13,627 nucleotides of DNA from Baffinella frigidus (GCA_026770585.1 MU647480.1:60947-74573); one strand, 5' to 3'; positions 6,608-12,204 are shown, numbered from the stretch's first letter. Numbers and translations are program-made. Notes: generated from the letters alone by a model not told the origin.

Positions 6608-6801
6608 CCACTCAAGGCTGGAAGTGGGACTATTTCCTAAATGTGATTGTTGAGTTTTGTACCAGTCACGGGCGGGTTTGGTCACGTAGCCCGCGCGATA
6701 TCCGCGTACTACGGCGATAATTTTTGTGAAAATTACTGCACACCGCCACAGTTGTAAAGGATCCCCGGTTTTAAAATAGTCCCTTTTCTGGCCTCGAGTG
6801 G
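6608..6801. mobile_element. MITE family 1, copy 2, 194 bp
   Basis: Ends CCACTCAAGGCTGG and GGCCTCGAGTGG, flanked by AC on both sides (possible 2-bp target duplication). It contains ACCAGTCACGGGCGGGTTTG and GGTCACGT like copy 1, but the central palindrome is decayed (CGTAGCCCGCG facing CGCGTACTACG). GAAAATTACTGCAC is kept. Confidence 0.83.
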
Positions 6802-6884
6802 ACGGGCCGTCCTCGGGAGTACACCTAAATTTAATTCAAACCTACCTAAATTACATTTGTAATTACAATGCCTGACGGGATGAA

Positions 6885-6986
6885 ACCATAAACCATAAAC
6901 CATAAACCCTGATCCCTACAACCCTAAACCCTAAACCCTAGACCCTAGACCCTTAACCCTTAACCCTGACCTCTCAACCCTAAACC
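6885..6986 (+). repeat. Degenerate CCCTAAA array before cyclin exon 2
   Basis: ACCATAAACCATAAACC changing to CCCTAAACCCTAAACCC and CCCTTAACCCTTAACCC, ending in CAACCCTAAACCAG at the exon 2 acceptor. The C-rich strand is the sense strand of the cyclin gene. Confidence 0.85.
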
Positions 6987-6988
6987 AG

Positions 6989-7039
6989 GACTGGATCCAG
7001 CGGATGCCTGGAGAGATCCACAAGCTCCCTCTCGAGCAG
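6989..7039 (+). CDS. K/T-like cyclin, exon 2
   Basis: This 51-base exon of 17 codons is phase 0 at both ends and encodes DWIQRMPGEIHKLPLEQ. The acceptor is CCCTAAACCAG|GAC, the donor GAGCAG|GTCCTT. Fourteen of 17 codons end in G or C. In the joined protein it precedes VNQRRWEG, giving LPLEQVNQRRWEG, which resembles the LDP-E-R-R-EG segment before helix 1 of cyclin K/T. Support also comes from its copies: 7163-7204 differs from it by silent changes ATC/ATT, CCT/CCG and GAG/GAA, and a third copy lies at 7494-7530. Because the exon is phase 0-0, including or skipping it would not shift frame. Confidence 0.75.
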
Positions 7040-7054
7040 GTCCTTTCCGCTCCT

Positions 7055-7157
7055 AAGTTGACGAATTTGTACCACGAACCGAGCGTGTCAACTTTCGAAT
7101 AGGTCCTTTCCGCTCCTAAGTTGACGAATTTGTACCACGGACCGAGCTTGTCAACTT
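7055..7157. repeat. Two 40-bp AGTTGAC units right after exon 2
   Basis: Units 7055-7094 and 7118-7157, each AAGTTGAC...GTCAACTT with TTTGTACCACG in the middle, both preceded by GGTCCTTTCCGCTCCT, i.e. the first bases of the exon 2 intron. Seven other 40-bp units are at 4041, 6157, 7546, 7626, 7711, 7820 and 8728. Confidence 0.88.
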
Positions 7158-7162
7158 TCGGA

Positions 7163-7204
7163 CAGCTGATGCCTGGAGAGATTCACAAGCTCCCGCTCGA
7201 ACAG
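7163..7204 (+). pseudogene. Copy of cyclin exon 2 without donor
   Basis: CAG CTG ATG CCT GGA GAG then ATT CAC AAG CTC CCG CTC GAA CAG: the same LMPGEIHKLPLEQ reading as exon 2 from the Met on, with only silent changes after it. The base pair following CAG is AT, not GT, so the donor is lost. It is followed by GCCCTGCCGGCAGGC and then a GA tract. Confidence 0.7.
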
Positions 7205-7235
7205 ATGGCGGCCCTGCCGGCAGGCTAGTCGCCCC

Positions 7236-7238
7236 AGG

Positions 7239-7277
<39 letters not shown>
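7236..7277. repeat. GA dinucleotide microsatellite
   Basis: About eighteen GA units, flanked by GGGAGG-type purines on both sides. Confidence 0.95.
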
Positions 7278-7280
<3 letters not shown>

Positions 7281-7347
7281 GGGCAGGAGAGGGGAGGGCG
7301 GAGAGAGGATTGCGTGATCCTCTTCGCTCCACAGTTTCATGGGGAAA

Positions 7348-7491
7348 CGACCCGAAATTAGGGTAGTTTTGCCTACGGAATTGCCTACCGTAGGCCGTAG
7401 GGCTCCTAGGACCGCTTTTGGGGGTGGGTCCCAGAAGCCCCTCGGCCTACGGTAGGCAACCCGTAGGCTTAACTATCCTGATTTCGGGTCG
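7348..7491. mobile_element. MITE, CGACCCGAAAT ends, 144 bp
   Basis: Left CGACCCGAAATTAGGGTAGT, right ACTATCCTGATTTCGGGTCG, complementary except for two or three bases. Inside, TTGCCTACCGTAGGCCGTAG faces GCCTACGGTAGGCAACCCGT, the core also seen in the 161-bp family. It is inserted just before the third exon 2 copy, replacing that copy's first bases. Confidence 0.85.
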
Positions 7492-7493
7492 CG

Positions 7494-7530
7494 AATGCCT
7501 GGAGAGATCCACAAGCTCCCTCTCGAGCAG
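7494..7530 (+). pseudogene. Third copy of cyclin exon 2, 5'-truncated, donor intact
   Basis: ATGCCTGGAGAGATCCACAA and GCTCCCTCTCGAGCAG|GTCC is identical to exon 2 from its Met codon on, including the donor. The upstream part with acceptor is replaced by the end of the element at 7348-7491. It cannot work as an internal exon without a new acceptor. Confidence 0.7.
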
Positions 7531-7770
7531 GTCCTTTTCGCTCCTAAGTTGACAGATTTGTACCACGAACCGAGCTTGTCAACTTTCGAATAGTCTGTTG
7601 TCTCGAGCAGGTCCTTTTCGCTCCTAAGTTGACGGTTTTGTACCACGAACCGAGCTTGTCAACTTTCGAATAGTCTCTGTCTCTGTCTCGAACAGGTCCT
7701 TTTCGCTCCAAAGTTGACGAATTTGTACCACGAACCGAGCTTGTCAACTTTGGAAAAGTCTCTGTCTCTG
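7531..7770. repeat. Tandem array carrying exon 2 tail, 5' splice site and 40-bp unit
   Basis: Three successive segments of about 80-85 bases. Each has CTCGAGCAG (or CTCGAACAG), then GTCCTTTTCGCTCC, then a 40-bp AGTTGAC unit (7546-7585, 7626-7665, 7711-7750) and TCGAATAGTCT or similar. The exon 2 tail with its GT is thus present again at 7610|7611 and 7695|7696. A lone further segment lies at 8710-8770. Confidence 0.85.
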
Positions 7771-7895
7771 TCTGATATGGTCTCACGGATTTGGCAAGAC
7801 CGGGCTCTGTTTCGCGATAATGTTGACAGATTTTTACCACGAACCCAGCATGTCAACTTAAAAATAGTCCGTCAACCCGAGTGAGGCAGAGCTCG
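7759..7895. mobile_element. Diverged third copy of the GCTCTG/AGTTGAC element
   Basis: GTCTCTGTCTGATATGGTCTC, then GACCGGGCTCTG, the 40-bp unit at 7820-7859, and GTCAACCCGAGTGAGGCAGA. The order and words match 3989-4114. The words GTCTGATATGGTCTCACG and TTGGCAA recur at 8788-8814. Confidence 0.6.
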
Positions 7896-7900
7896 ACCAA

Positions 7901-8112
7901 CCACTCGAGGCTAGAAATGGGACCATTTGAAAACAGAGCTTCTTTTACAAGTGAAGAGGGAAAAAGAGATGTGTAGTAATTTTCACACAAATAGGGGCGT
8001 TTGGTCACGTTGCTGGGGGAATTCCCCCAGCAACGTGACCAAACCTGCCCGTGACTGGTACTAAATTTAACAACCCCACATTTAAAATGGTCCCATTCCT
8101 AGCCTCGAATGG
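7901..8112. mobile_element. MITE family 1, copy 3 (inverted), 212 bp
   Basis: Ends CCACTCGAGGCTAGAAATGG and CCATTCCTAGCCTCGAATGG, with AA on both sides. Orientation is opposite to copy 1: GTGTAGTAATTTTCACAC comes first and CCCGTGACTGGTACTAAATT last. The centre is a perfect 44-bp palindrome (8000-8043) including the family's 38-bp unit at 8003-8040, with interior TGCTGGGGGAA unlike copy 1. Confidence 0.88.
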
Positions 8113-8198
8113 AACAGCAGCCAGGGCACCAGTTAACGTTTGCCCTAAAAAAAGCCACACTACTGTTGCGTTAAATACACCCAGTCCACACAGCGAGG

Positions 8199-8320
8199 TA
8201 TAGGGGTACCTCGCTCATAAGAAACCGCCCCCCCCCTAGGACCCTACAGTAGGGCTATGCCTAGGGCCCTATGGCGGCCCTAGGGGTCGTGCGGTTTCTT
8301 ATGAGCGAGGTACCCCTGTA
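8199..8320. mobile_element. MITE, GGTACCTCGCTCATAAG ends, 122 bp
   Basis: Thirty-base terminal inverted repeats (8199-8228 and 8291-8320) with one mismatch, containing GGGGTACCTCGCTCATAAG. The interior holds CCTAGGACCCTACAGTAGGG and CTATGCCTAGGGCCC, related to the 161-bp family core. Confidence 0.87.
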
Positions 8321-8461
8321 CGGAGGGATTTTCGGCCCGATTCTGACCAAGAATCGGTTTGGATTTCCGTAGGACCAGCCTATGTCCCTACGCTATTGCC
8401 TACCGTAGAATCCTACTGATTATTCACTTAGAGGGTATTCACGAAATCCCTTGGTACCCCG
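8321..8461. repeat. Partial element with CCTACCGTAG core
   Basis: GGGATTTTCGGCCCGATTCT, TTCCGTAGGACCAGCCTATG and TTGCCTACCGTAGAATCCTA match the neighbourhood of 10260-10330 and the left part of the block at 11417-11505 (ATTCAC...CGAAATC). It appears to be a broken member of the CCACACAGCGG families. Confidence 0.5.
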
Positions 8462-8622
8462 CCACACAGCGGACTTCGAAGGGATTTCGAATAACCCCTC
8501 AGCGACAAGACCTAGGACCCTACGGTAGGCAACCCGTAGGGACATAAAGGGGTTCCTATGGATAAGGTAACGGAAACTCGGGCACTGAGTGCCCGAAACT
8601 CCCCTCGGAGCCCGCTGTGTGG
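8462..8622. mobile_element. 161-bp MITE (CCACACAGCGG ends), copy 1
   Basis: Ends CCACACAGCGGACTTCGAAG and CCCGCTGTGTGG. The interior reads CCTAGGACCCTACGGTAGGC, CCCGTAGGGACATA and CGGATAAGGTAACGGAAACT, then a small GGGCACTGAGTGCCC stem. Three more copies of exactly 161 bases are at 10094-10254 (inverted), 11506-11666 and 12007-12167. No coding capacity. Confidence 0.88.
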
Positions 8623-8727
8623 CTGTATGGAGTGCCAAAACCCGAATCCGAACGCCTTGGAATCTGAACTTGGGCGCTTGCGTGGACTCTGTCCGAATTC
8701 ATAAATTCACAGGTCCTTTTCGCTCCT

Positions 8728-8767
8728 AAGTTGACGGATTCGTACCACGAACCGAGCATGTCAACTT
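8728..8767. repeat. 40-bp AGTTGAC unit, last copy
   Basis: AAGTTGACGGATTCGTACCA to GTCAACTT, preceded by ACAGGTCCTTTTCGCTCCT and followed by TCGAATAGTCTCTGTCTCTG, the same flanks as the array at 7531-7770. Confidence 0.85.
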
Positions 8768-8879
8768 TCGAATAGTCTCTGTCTCTGTCTGATATGGTCT
8801 CACGAATTTGGCAATAGGTTCAATGCTGACGTGCCGCTTGACCCTTGGAGCACTCAATTGGCTTTGAGCATTGACTTTT

Positions 8880-8979
8880 GGAGCAGTGGCTCCAAAAGTG
8901 GAGCATTGGCTCCAAAAGTGGAGCATTGGCTCCAAAAGTGGAGCATTGGCTCCAAAAGTGGAGCATTGGCTCCAAAAGT
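8880..8979. repeat. 20-bp tandem repeat GGCTCCAAAAGTGGAGCATT
   Basis: Five nearly exact copies. Each contains the small inverted repeat GCTCC/GGAGC. Degenerate relatives (GAGTGCCCCAAAAGTC and the like) continue to 9430. Confidence 0.9.
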
Positions 8980-9019
8980 CGAGCGTTGAGCGCCCCAAAC
9001 GTGTAAACCCCCGCGTCAA

Positions 9020-9460
9020 GTCGTCCTGCTTGCTCCAAAAGTCACATTGAGTGCCCCAAAAGTCTACAACGCCGCTGAAAGTCATCACTTTGGAAGGCAA
9101 ACCAGCGGAGGTAGGACCAGGCCAGCCTTTGCCCCTATGGTATTGCCTACCGTAGGAACCTAAGCGCGGCATCTTTAAGCGCGGCAAAGGCTTCCCGCTG
9201 AAAGTCATCCCTCTTGCTCCAAAAGTCACGCATTGGGTGCCCCAAAAGTCTACAACCTTGCTGAAAGTCATTGCAGGGCAGGTGAACCAGCGGAGGTGGG
9301 AGGGGTGCGACTTCCTCATGGCGATTTTGACCATTGAGTGCTCAAAAAGTCACATTAAGTGCCCCCAAAAGTCACGCATGGAGTGCTACAAAAGTCTACA
9401 ACCCCGCGTAAAGTCATCCCACTGAAAGTCATCCCACCGCTGAAAGTCATCCCTCGGTAG
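9020..9460. repeat. Tandemly duplicated block carrying cyclin exon 3 copies
   Basis: Repeated order: GCTCCAAAAGTCACATTGAG or similar, GTGCCCCAAAAGTCTACAAC, GCTGAAAGTCATC, then exon 3 or a remnant. Exon 3-like sequences fall at 9095 (only ACCAGCGGAGG kept), 9282 (most of the exon) and 9461 (complete), with offsets of 187 and 179 bases. A CCTACCGTAGG core fragment is inserted near 9147. Confidence 0.8.
9282..9325 (+). pseudogene. Copy of cyclin exon 3, 3'-truncated
   Basis: GGGCAG|GTG AAC CAG CGG AGG and on to TTC CTC ATG GCG AT, reading VNQRRWEGCDFLMA. It differs from the full exon at 9461 only by TTC CTC against TTT ATC (a silent change plus Leu/Ile). The match stops at GCGAT, so the donor segment is missing. 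Confidence 0.72.
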
Positions 9461-9522
9461 GTGAACCAGCGGAGGTGGGAGGGGTGCGACTTTATCATGG
9501 CGATCACCAACTCCCTCTCCAT
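9461..9522 (+). CDS. K/T-like cyclin, exon 3 (helix 1)
   Basis: This 62-base exon reads VNQRRWEGCDFIMAI and then TNSLSM, the last codon split AT|G. The acceptor is CTCGGTAG|GTG, the donor TCTCCAT|GTCCTC, leaving phase 2. Exon 4 starts with G TTC, so the joint gives ATG TTC and reads SLSM then FSPAQ. The R-EG--FI pattern followed by a short L-M helix end matches helix 1 of the cyclin box in cyclins K/T. All but one of the 20 complete codons end in G or C. A truncated copy lies at 9282. The last bases of the exon with the donor are repeated downstream in a 48-bp array, so three further 5' splice sites in the same phase follow. Confidence 0.82.
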
Positions 9523-9706
9523 GTCCTCGCCCGCCCTTTCAAATTTGATTCAGTTTAAATCTCTCTCCATGTCCTCGCCAGCCCTTTCAAATTTGATTCG
9601 GTTTAAATCCCTCTCCATGTCCTCGCCCGCCCTTTCAAATTTGATTCGGTTTAAATCCCTCTCCATGTCCTCGCCCGCCCTTTCAAATTTGATTCGGCTA
9701 CCGTAA
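9515..9706. repeat. Four 48-bp repeats duplicating the exon 3 donor
   Basis: Unit: CTCTCCATGTCCTCGCCCGC, CCTTTCAAATTTGATTCGG and TTTAAATC, starting at 9515, 9563, 9611 and 9659. Each contains TCCAT|GTCC. Because 48 is a multiple of three and the unit has no stop, the exon 3 frame stays open through the array (SSPALSNLIRFK between SLSM units). Confidence 0.93.
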
Positions 9707-9858
9707 CACATACTTACCCTCCACACATACTCCTTCGGCCGGCCCCCGATTTCCCCCTGCAAGGAAGTATGCCTGAAGGGTGGACACCATAACGCATACC
9801 TACCCTCCACACATACTCAATCAGTCCGGCCCCGACGGGTATGTGTTAGGGTAGGTCC
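9702..9858. repeat. Inverted and direct CATACYTACCCTCCACAC repeats
   Basis: ACACATACTTACCCTCCACA is repeated as GCATACCTACCCTCCACACA 84 bases on, and the right end GGGTATGTGTTAGGGTAGG is complementary to the left CTACCGTAACACATAC. Probably a small foldback element with an internal duplication. Confidence 0.6.
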
Positions 9859-9863
9859 ACTGT

Positions 9864-9895
9864 ACCAACTCCCTCTCCATGTTCTCGCCCGCCCT
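9864..9895 (+). pseudogene. Stray copy of exon 3 end plus donor
   Basis: ACCAACTCCCTCTCCAT|GTTCTCGCCCGCC repeats the last 17 bases of exon 3 and the first bases of its intron. The intron part here, GTTCTCGCC, is closer to the start of exon 4 (GTTCTCGCC) than in the other copies. Confidence 0.6.
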
Positions 9896-9898
9896 ACC

Positions 9899-10071
9899 AC
9901 TCAGCACCAATTTCATCGCGTCTCTCCATAGATCATATCTCAGATTTCAGTGGGGCTTGGGGCCATTCTATACATTTAGAGTTTTAAACCTCTTCGATTT
10001 GTTCCAGAAATTATTTAGATGCATAGTTTTTGAGATAGAATCTGTGACGGGGCCCGATGAAATTGCTGAGT
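9899..10071. mobile_element. Possible foldback element, ACTCAGC ends, 173 bp
   Basis: ACTCAGCACCAATTTCATCG faces CGATGAAATTGCTGAGT; the pairing has one 3-base gap. The interior is AT-richer than its neighbours with no strong inner stem. Single copy. Confidence 0.55.
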
Positions 10072-10093
10072 TTCCTTGCACGCCAGCCCCAAT

Positions 10094-10254
10094 CCACACA
10101 GCGGGCTTCCAAGGGATTTTCGGCCCAAATCGGGCCACCTTCCCGTTACCTTATCCGCTTGATCCCCCCTATGTCCCTACGGATTGCCTACCGTAGGGTC
10201 CTAGATCTTATCGCGTAGGGGTTATTCAAACCCCCTTCGAAGTCCGCTGTGTGG
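10094..10254. mobile_element. 161-bp MITE, copy 2, inverted
   Basis: CCACACAGCGGGCTTCCAAG to GTCCGCTGTGTGG. The interior is the reverse complement of the other copies: GTTACCTTATCCG, CTATGTCCCTACGG, TTGCCTACCGTAGGGTCCTA. Length exactly 161. Confidence 0.88.
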
Positions 10255-10302
10255 ACGGTTGGGACATAGGCTGGACCTACGGATATCCCGACCGATTTGA
10301 TT

Positions 10303-10433
10303 TCGGACCAAGACAGAATCTGTCCCGCTATCTTAGGCTCCCCACGCGGAAGGTAAGGGTGTATGTGCTATTTTAGGCATCAAATGATGCTATCTTACGC
10401 CTTTTCATCAGGACAGATTCTGGTATGGTCCGA
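10303..10433. mobile_element. Foldback element, TCGGACCA ends
   Basis: TCGGACCAAGACAGAATCTG and the complement of GGACAGATTCTGGTATGGTCCGA, 22-23 base arms with about five mismatches. The loop repeats CTATCTTAGGC, CTATTTTAGGC and CTATCTTACGC. CTTCGTAGCCCGCTGTGGAC at about 10471 is a stray end of the CCACACAGCGG family. Confidence 0.65.
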
Positions 10434-10550
10434 GGTGAGATTTGGGTTAGGATTTGAACAGACCATCCCTTCGTAGCCCGCTGTGGACAGCTGGCCTCAC
10501 GGCCCCACACCCTCCACCCTGCGGTTTCGGGGTTCGGGATTCGGGATTTC

Positions 10551-10686
10551 ATACGAAAATACTTATGATATATAAACTGGATTCAATGAAATTTACTACA
10601 CAGAACGATCTTTATTAGTAATAGTAAAGCAAACGTGTAGTAATTTTCATTGAAATCAAGTTTATAAATTGTAAGTGTTTCCATAT
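10551..10686. mobile_element. MITE, ATACGNAAACACTT family, 136 bp, copy 2
   Basis: Same ends, length and interior as 6436-6571: ATAAACTGGATTCAATGAAA, TTTACTACACAGAACGATCT, GTGTAGTAATTTTCATTG. It sits inside TTCGGGGTTCGGGATTCGGG-type repeat on both sides, so it appears to have inserted into that repeat. Confidence 0.87.
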
Positions 10687-10767
10687 GAGATTCGGGGTTC
10701 GGAGGCGACCCCTGCCTCTAGGAAATAGGTGAGACTTCCTGGGGCTCAACATGTGCTCGCCCGAGCA

Positions 10768-11133
10768 ACCCCAAACCCTAAATCTAGCACGTTCCTTGAG
10801 CCCCAAACCCTGCACCCTACACCCGAAACCTTAGAGACTCTGAACCCACAACCCTAATCCCAAAACCTTAGGCCCCAAACCCGAAACCGTGGACCCTAAT
10901 CCCAAAACCCTAATCCCCAAACTCCAATCCTCAAACCCCAAACCTTCCGACCCTGAACCCGAAACCCTTTACCCAAACCCAACACCCGAAACCTTAATCC
11001 TCAAACACCAATCCCCGGAACCTAACGCTTGAACCCTGGCAGCTTCTTGCCGGCGCAGTCACCCTACACCCTTAACCCTTTACCCTCATCCCCAAACCAC
11101 AAACCCTCGACCCTCATCCCCATACCACAAACC

Positions 11134-11179
<46 letters not shown>

Positions 11180-11300
11180 GCCCTTATCCCCAAACAACAA
11201 ACCACAAACCCTTAACCCTAATCCCCAGACCACAAACCCTGAACCCTGAACCCCGAACCCTAAACCCTGAACCATTTTAAACCCTAAACCCCACACCATT
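10768..11300 (+). repeat. Long degenerate CCCTAAA array before cyclin exon 4
   Basis: Over 500 bases of diverged 7-mers (CCCTAAA, CCCTCAA, CCCGAAA, CCCCAAA), including a purer CCCTCAA run at 11127-11180. The C-rich strand is the cyclin sense strand. CTTCTTGCCGGCGCAGTC at 11043-11060 is a fragment of exon 4 embedded in the array. Open frames through the array are repeat artefacts. Confidence 0.88.
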
Positions 11301-11308
11301 TTTGTTAG

Positions 11309-11367
11309 GTTCTCGCCAGCGCAATCGTGCGCAGTCACACTCTTCAACCGCTTCTACTCCCGCAACG
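11309..11367 (+). CDS. K/T-like cyclin, exon 4 copy A (helix 2, NRFY)
   Basis: This 59-base exon gives G, then FSPAQSCAVTLFNRFYSRN, then G. It is helix 2 of the cyclin box: AQ--A-TLF-RFY matches the family's TIATAI-YFHRFY wording. The acceptor ATTTTTGTTAG|G has the best pyrimidine tract of the three copies; the donor is AACG|GTCCGC. The phase fits exon 3 (AT|G) and exon 5 (G|GG). Copies B (11677-11735) and C (11899-11957) have the same length. A and B differ by three silent third-base changes only (CCA/CCG, CAA/CAG, ACA/ACG); C adds Ser to Ala. With 59 bases each, including two copies would shift the frame, so at most one is usable per mRNA. I choose A by its acceptor. Confidence 0.82.
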
Positions 11368-11416
11368 GTCCGCCTCCCCAGCGAATTGTCTTGGTTTGGT
11401 TTCCGTGGGGGGAGGG

Positions 11417-11505
11417 CCACACAGCGGGCTACGAAGGGATTTTGTGTCGGATTCCGTAGGGTCCTAAGGATGATTCACAGATGGGTCATTCACGAAATCG
11501 CTTCG
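11417..11505. mobile_element. Partial CCACACAGCGG element
   Basis: CCACACAGCGGGCTACGAAG to CACGAAATCGCTTCG, lacking the last right-end bases. The same sequence complete with its right end is at 11785-11888. It abuts the 161-bp copy at 11506. Confidence 0.75.
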
Positions 11506-11666
11506 CCACGCAGCGGCTTTTGAAGGGATTTCGAATAGTCTTTAAGCGATAAGACCTGGGACCCTTCGGTAGGCAATCCGCAGGGACATGGACGGGTTCC
11601 TACGGATAAGGTAATGGAAACTCGGGCTCTCAGAGCCCGAAAATCTCTTCGTAACCCGCTGTGTGG
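11506..11666. mobile_element. 161-bp MITE, copy 3
   Basis: CCACGCAGCGGCTTTTGAAG to CGTAACCCGCTGTGTGG. Interior GGACCCTTCGGTAGGCAATC, GGATAAGGTAATGGAAACT and stem GGGCTCTCAGAGCCC. It ends ten bases before exon 4 copy B. Confidence 0.87.
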
Positions 11667-11676
11667 AAAGGAGAAG

Positions 11677-11735
11677 GTTCTCGCCGGCGCAGTCGTGCGC
11701 AGTCACGCTCTTCAACCGCTTCTACTCCCGCAACG
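11677..11735 (+). CDS. Cyclin exon 4, copy B
   Basis: The same 59 bases as copy A with three silent changes, reading FSPAQSCAVTLFNRFYSRN. Donor AACG|GTCCGC intact; acceptor GGAGAAG|G follows a purine-rich stretch and the end of a 161-bp element, so it looks weak. The block from here to 11876 duplicates 11309-11505, including the intron start and the following CCACACAGCGG element. It is a possible alternative exon or a silent duplicate. Confidence 0.6.
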
Positions 11736-11784
11736 GTCCGCCTCCCCAGCGAATTGTCTTGGTTTGGTTTCCGTGGGGGGAGCG

Positions 11785-11888
11785 CCACACAGCGGGCTAC
11801 GAAGGGATTTTGTGTCGGATTCCGTAGGGTCCTACGGATGATTCACAGATGGGTCATTCACGAAATCGCTTCGTAGTCCGCTGTTTGG
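11785..11888. mobile_element. 104-bp short relative of the CCACACAGCGG MITE
   Basis: CCACACAGCGGGCTACGAAG to CGTAGTCCGCTGTTTGG with interior CCGTAGGGTCCTACGGATGA. It shares its ends with the 161-bp family but not the long core. It ends ten bases before exon 4 copy C. Confidence 0.82.
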
Positions 11889-11898
11889 ACAGAAGAAG

Positions 11899-11957
11899 GT
11901 TCTCGCCGGCGCAGGCGTGCGCAGTCACGCTCTTCAACCGCTTCTACTCCCGCAACG
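11899..11957 (+). CDS. Cyclin exon 4, copy C
   Basis: 59 bases, reading FSPAQACAVTLFNRFYSRN (Ser to Ala by TCG to GCG, otherwise as copy B). Acceptor AGAAGAAG|G is purine-rich and weak-looking; donor AACG|GTCCAC. The intron after it departs from copies A and B (CTCATTATTTTTTG). Possible alternative exon or duplicate. Confidence 0.6.
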
Positions 11958-12006
11958 GTCCACCTCCCTCTCATTATTTTTTGTCTTGGTTTCGACTCAC
12001 TTTTCG

Positions 12007-12167
12007 CCACACAGCGGACTTCGAAGGGATTTTGAATCACCCCTAAGCGATCAGACCTAGGACCCTACGGTAGGCAACCCGTAGGGACATAGGGGGGTTC
12101 CTACGGATAAGGTAACGGAAACTCGACCGAATACGGGCCGAAAAGCCCTTCGTAGCCCCCTGGATGG
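12007..12167. mobile_element. 161-bp MITE, copy 4
   Basis: CCACACAGCGGACTTCGAAG to CGTAGCCCCCTGGATGG; the right end is mutated. Interior CCTAGGACCCTACGGTAGGC, CCCGTAGGGACATAGGGGGG and GATAAGGTAACGGAAACTCG, almost identical to copy 1. Confidence 0.87.
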
Positions 12168-12204
12168 TCTGTGAACCTCCATGGTTGAATGATTTGAGCT
12201 TTCC

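Noticed and set aside
8726-9334. Minus-strand open frame of 202 codons with FWSQCSTFGA repeats
   Set aside because: It is the antisense reading of the 20-bp tandem array and the exon 3 duplication block.
11029-11280. Open frame rich in LNPQPSTLNP
   Set aside because: Translation of CCCTCAA/CCCTAAA repeats.
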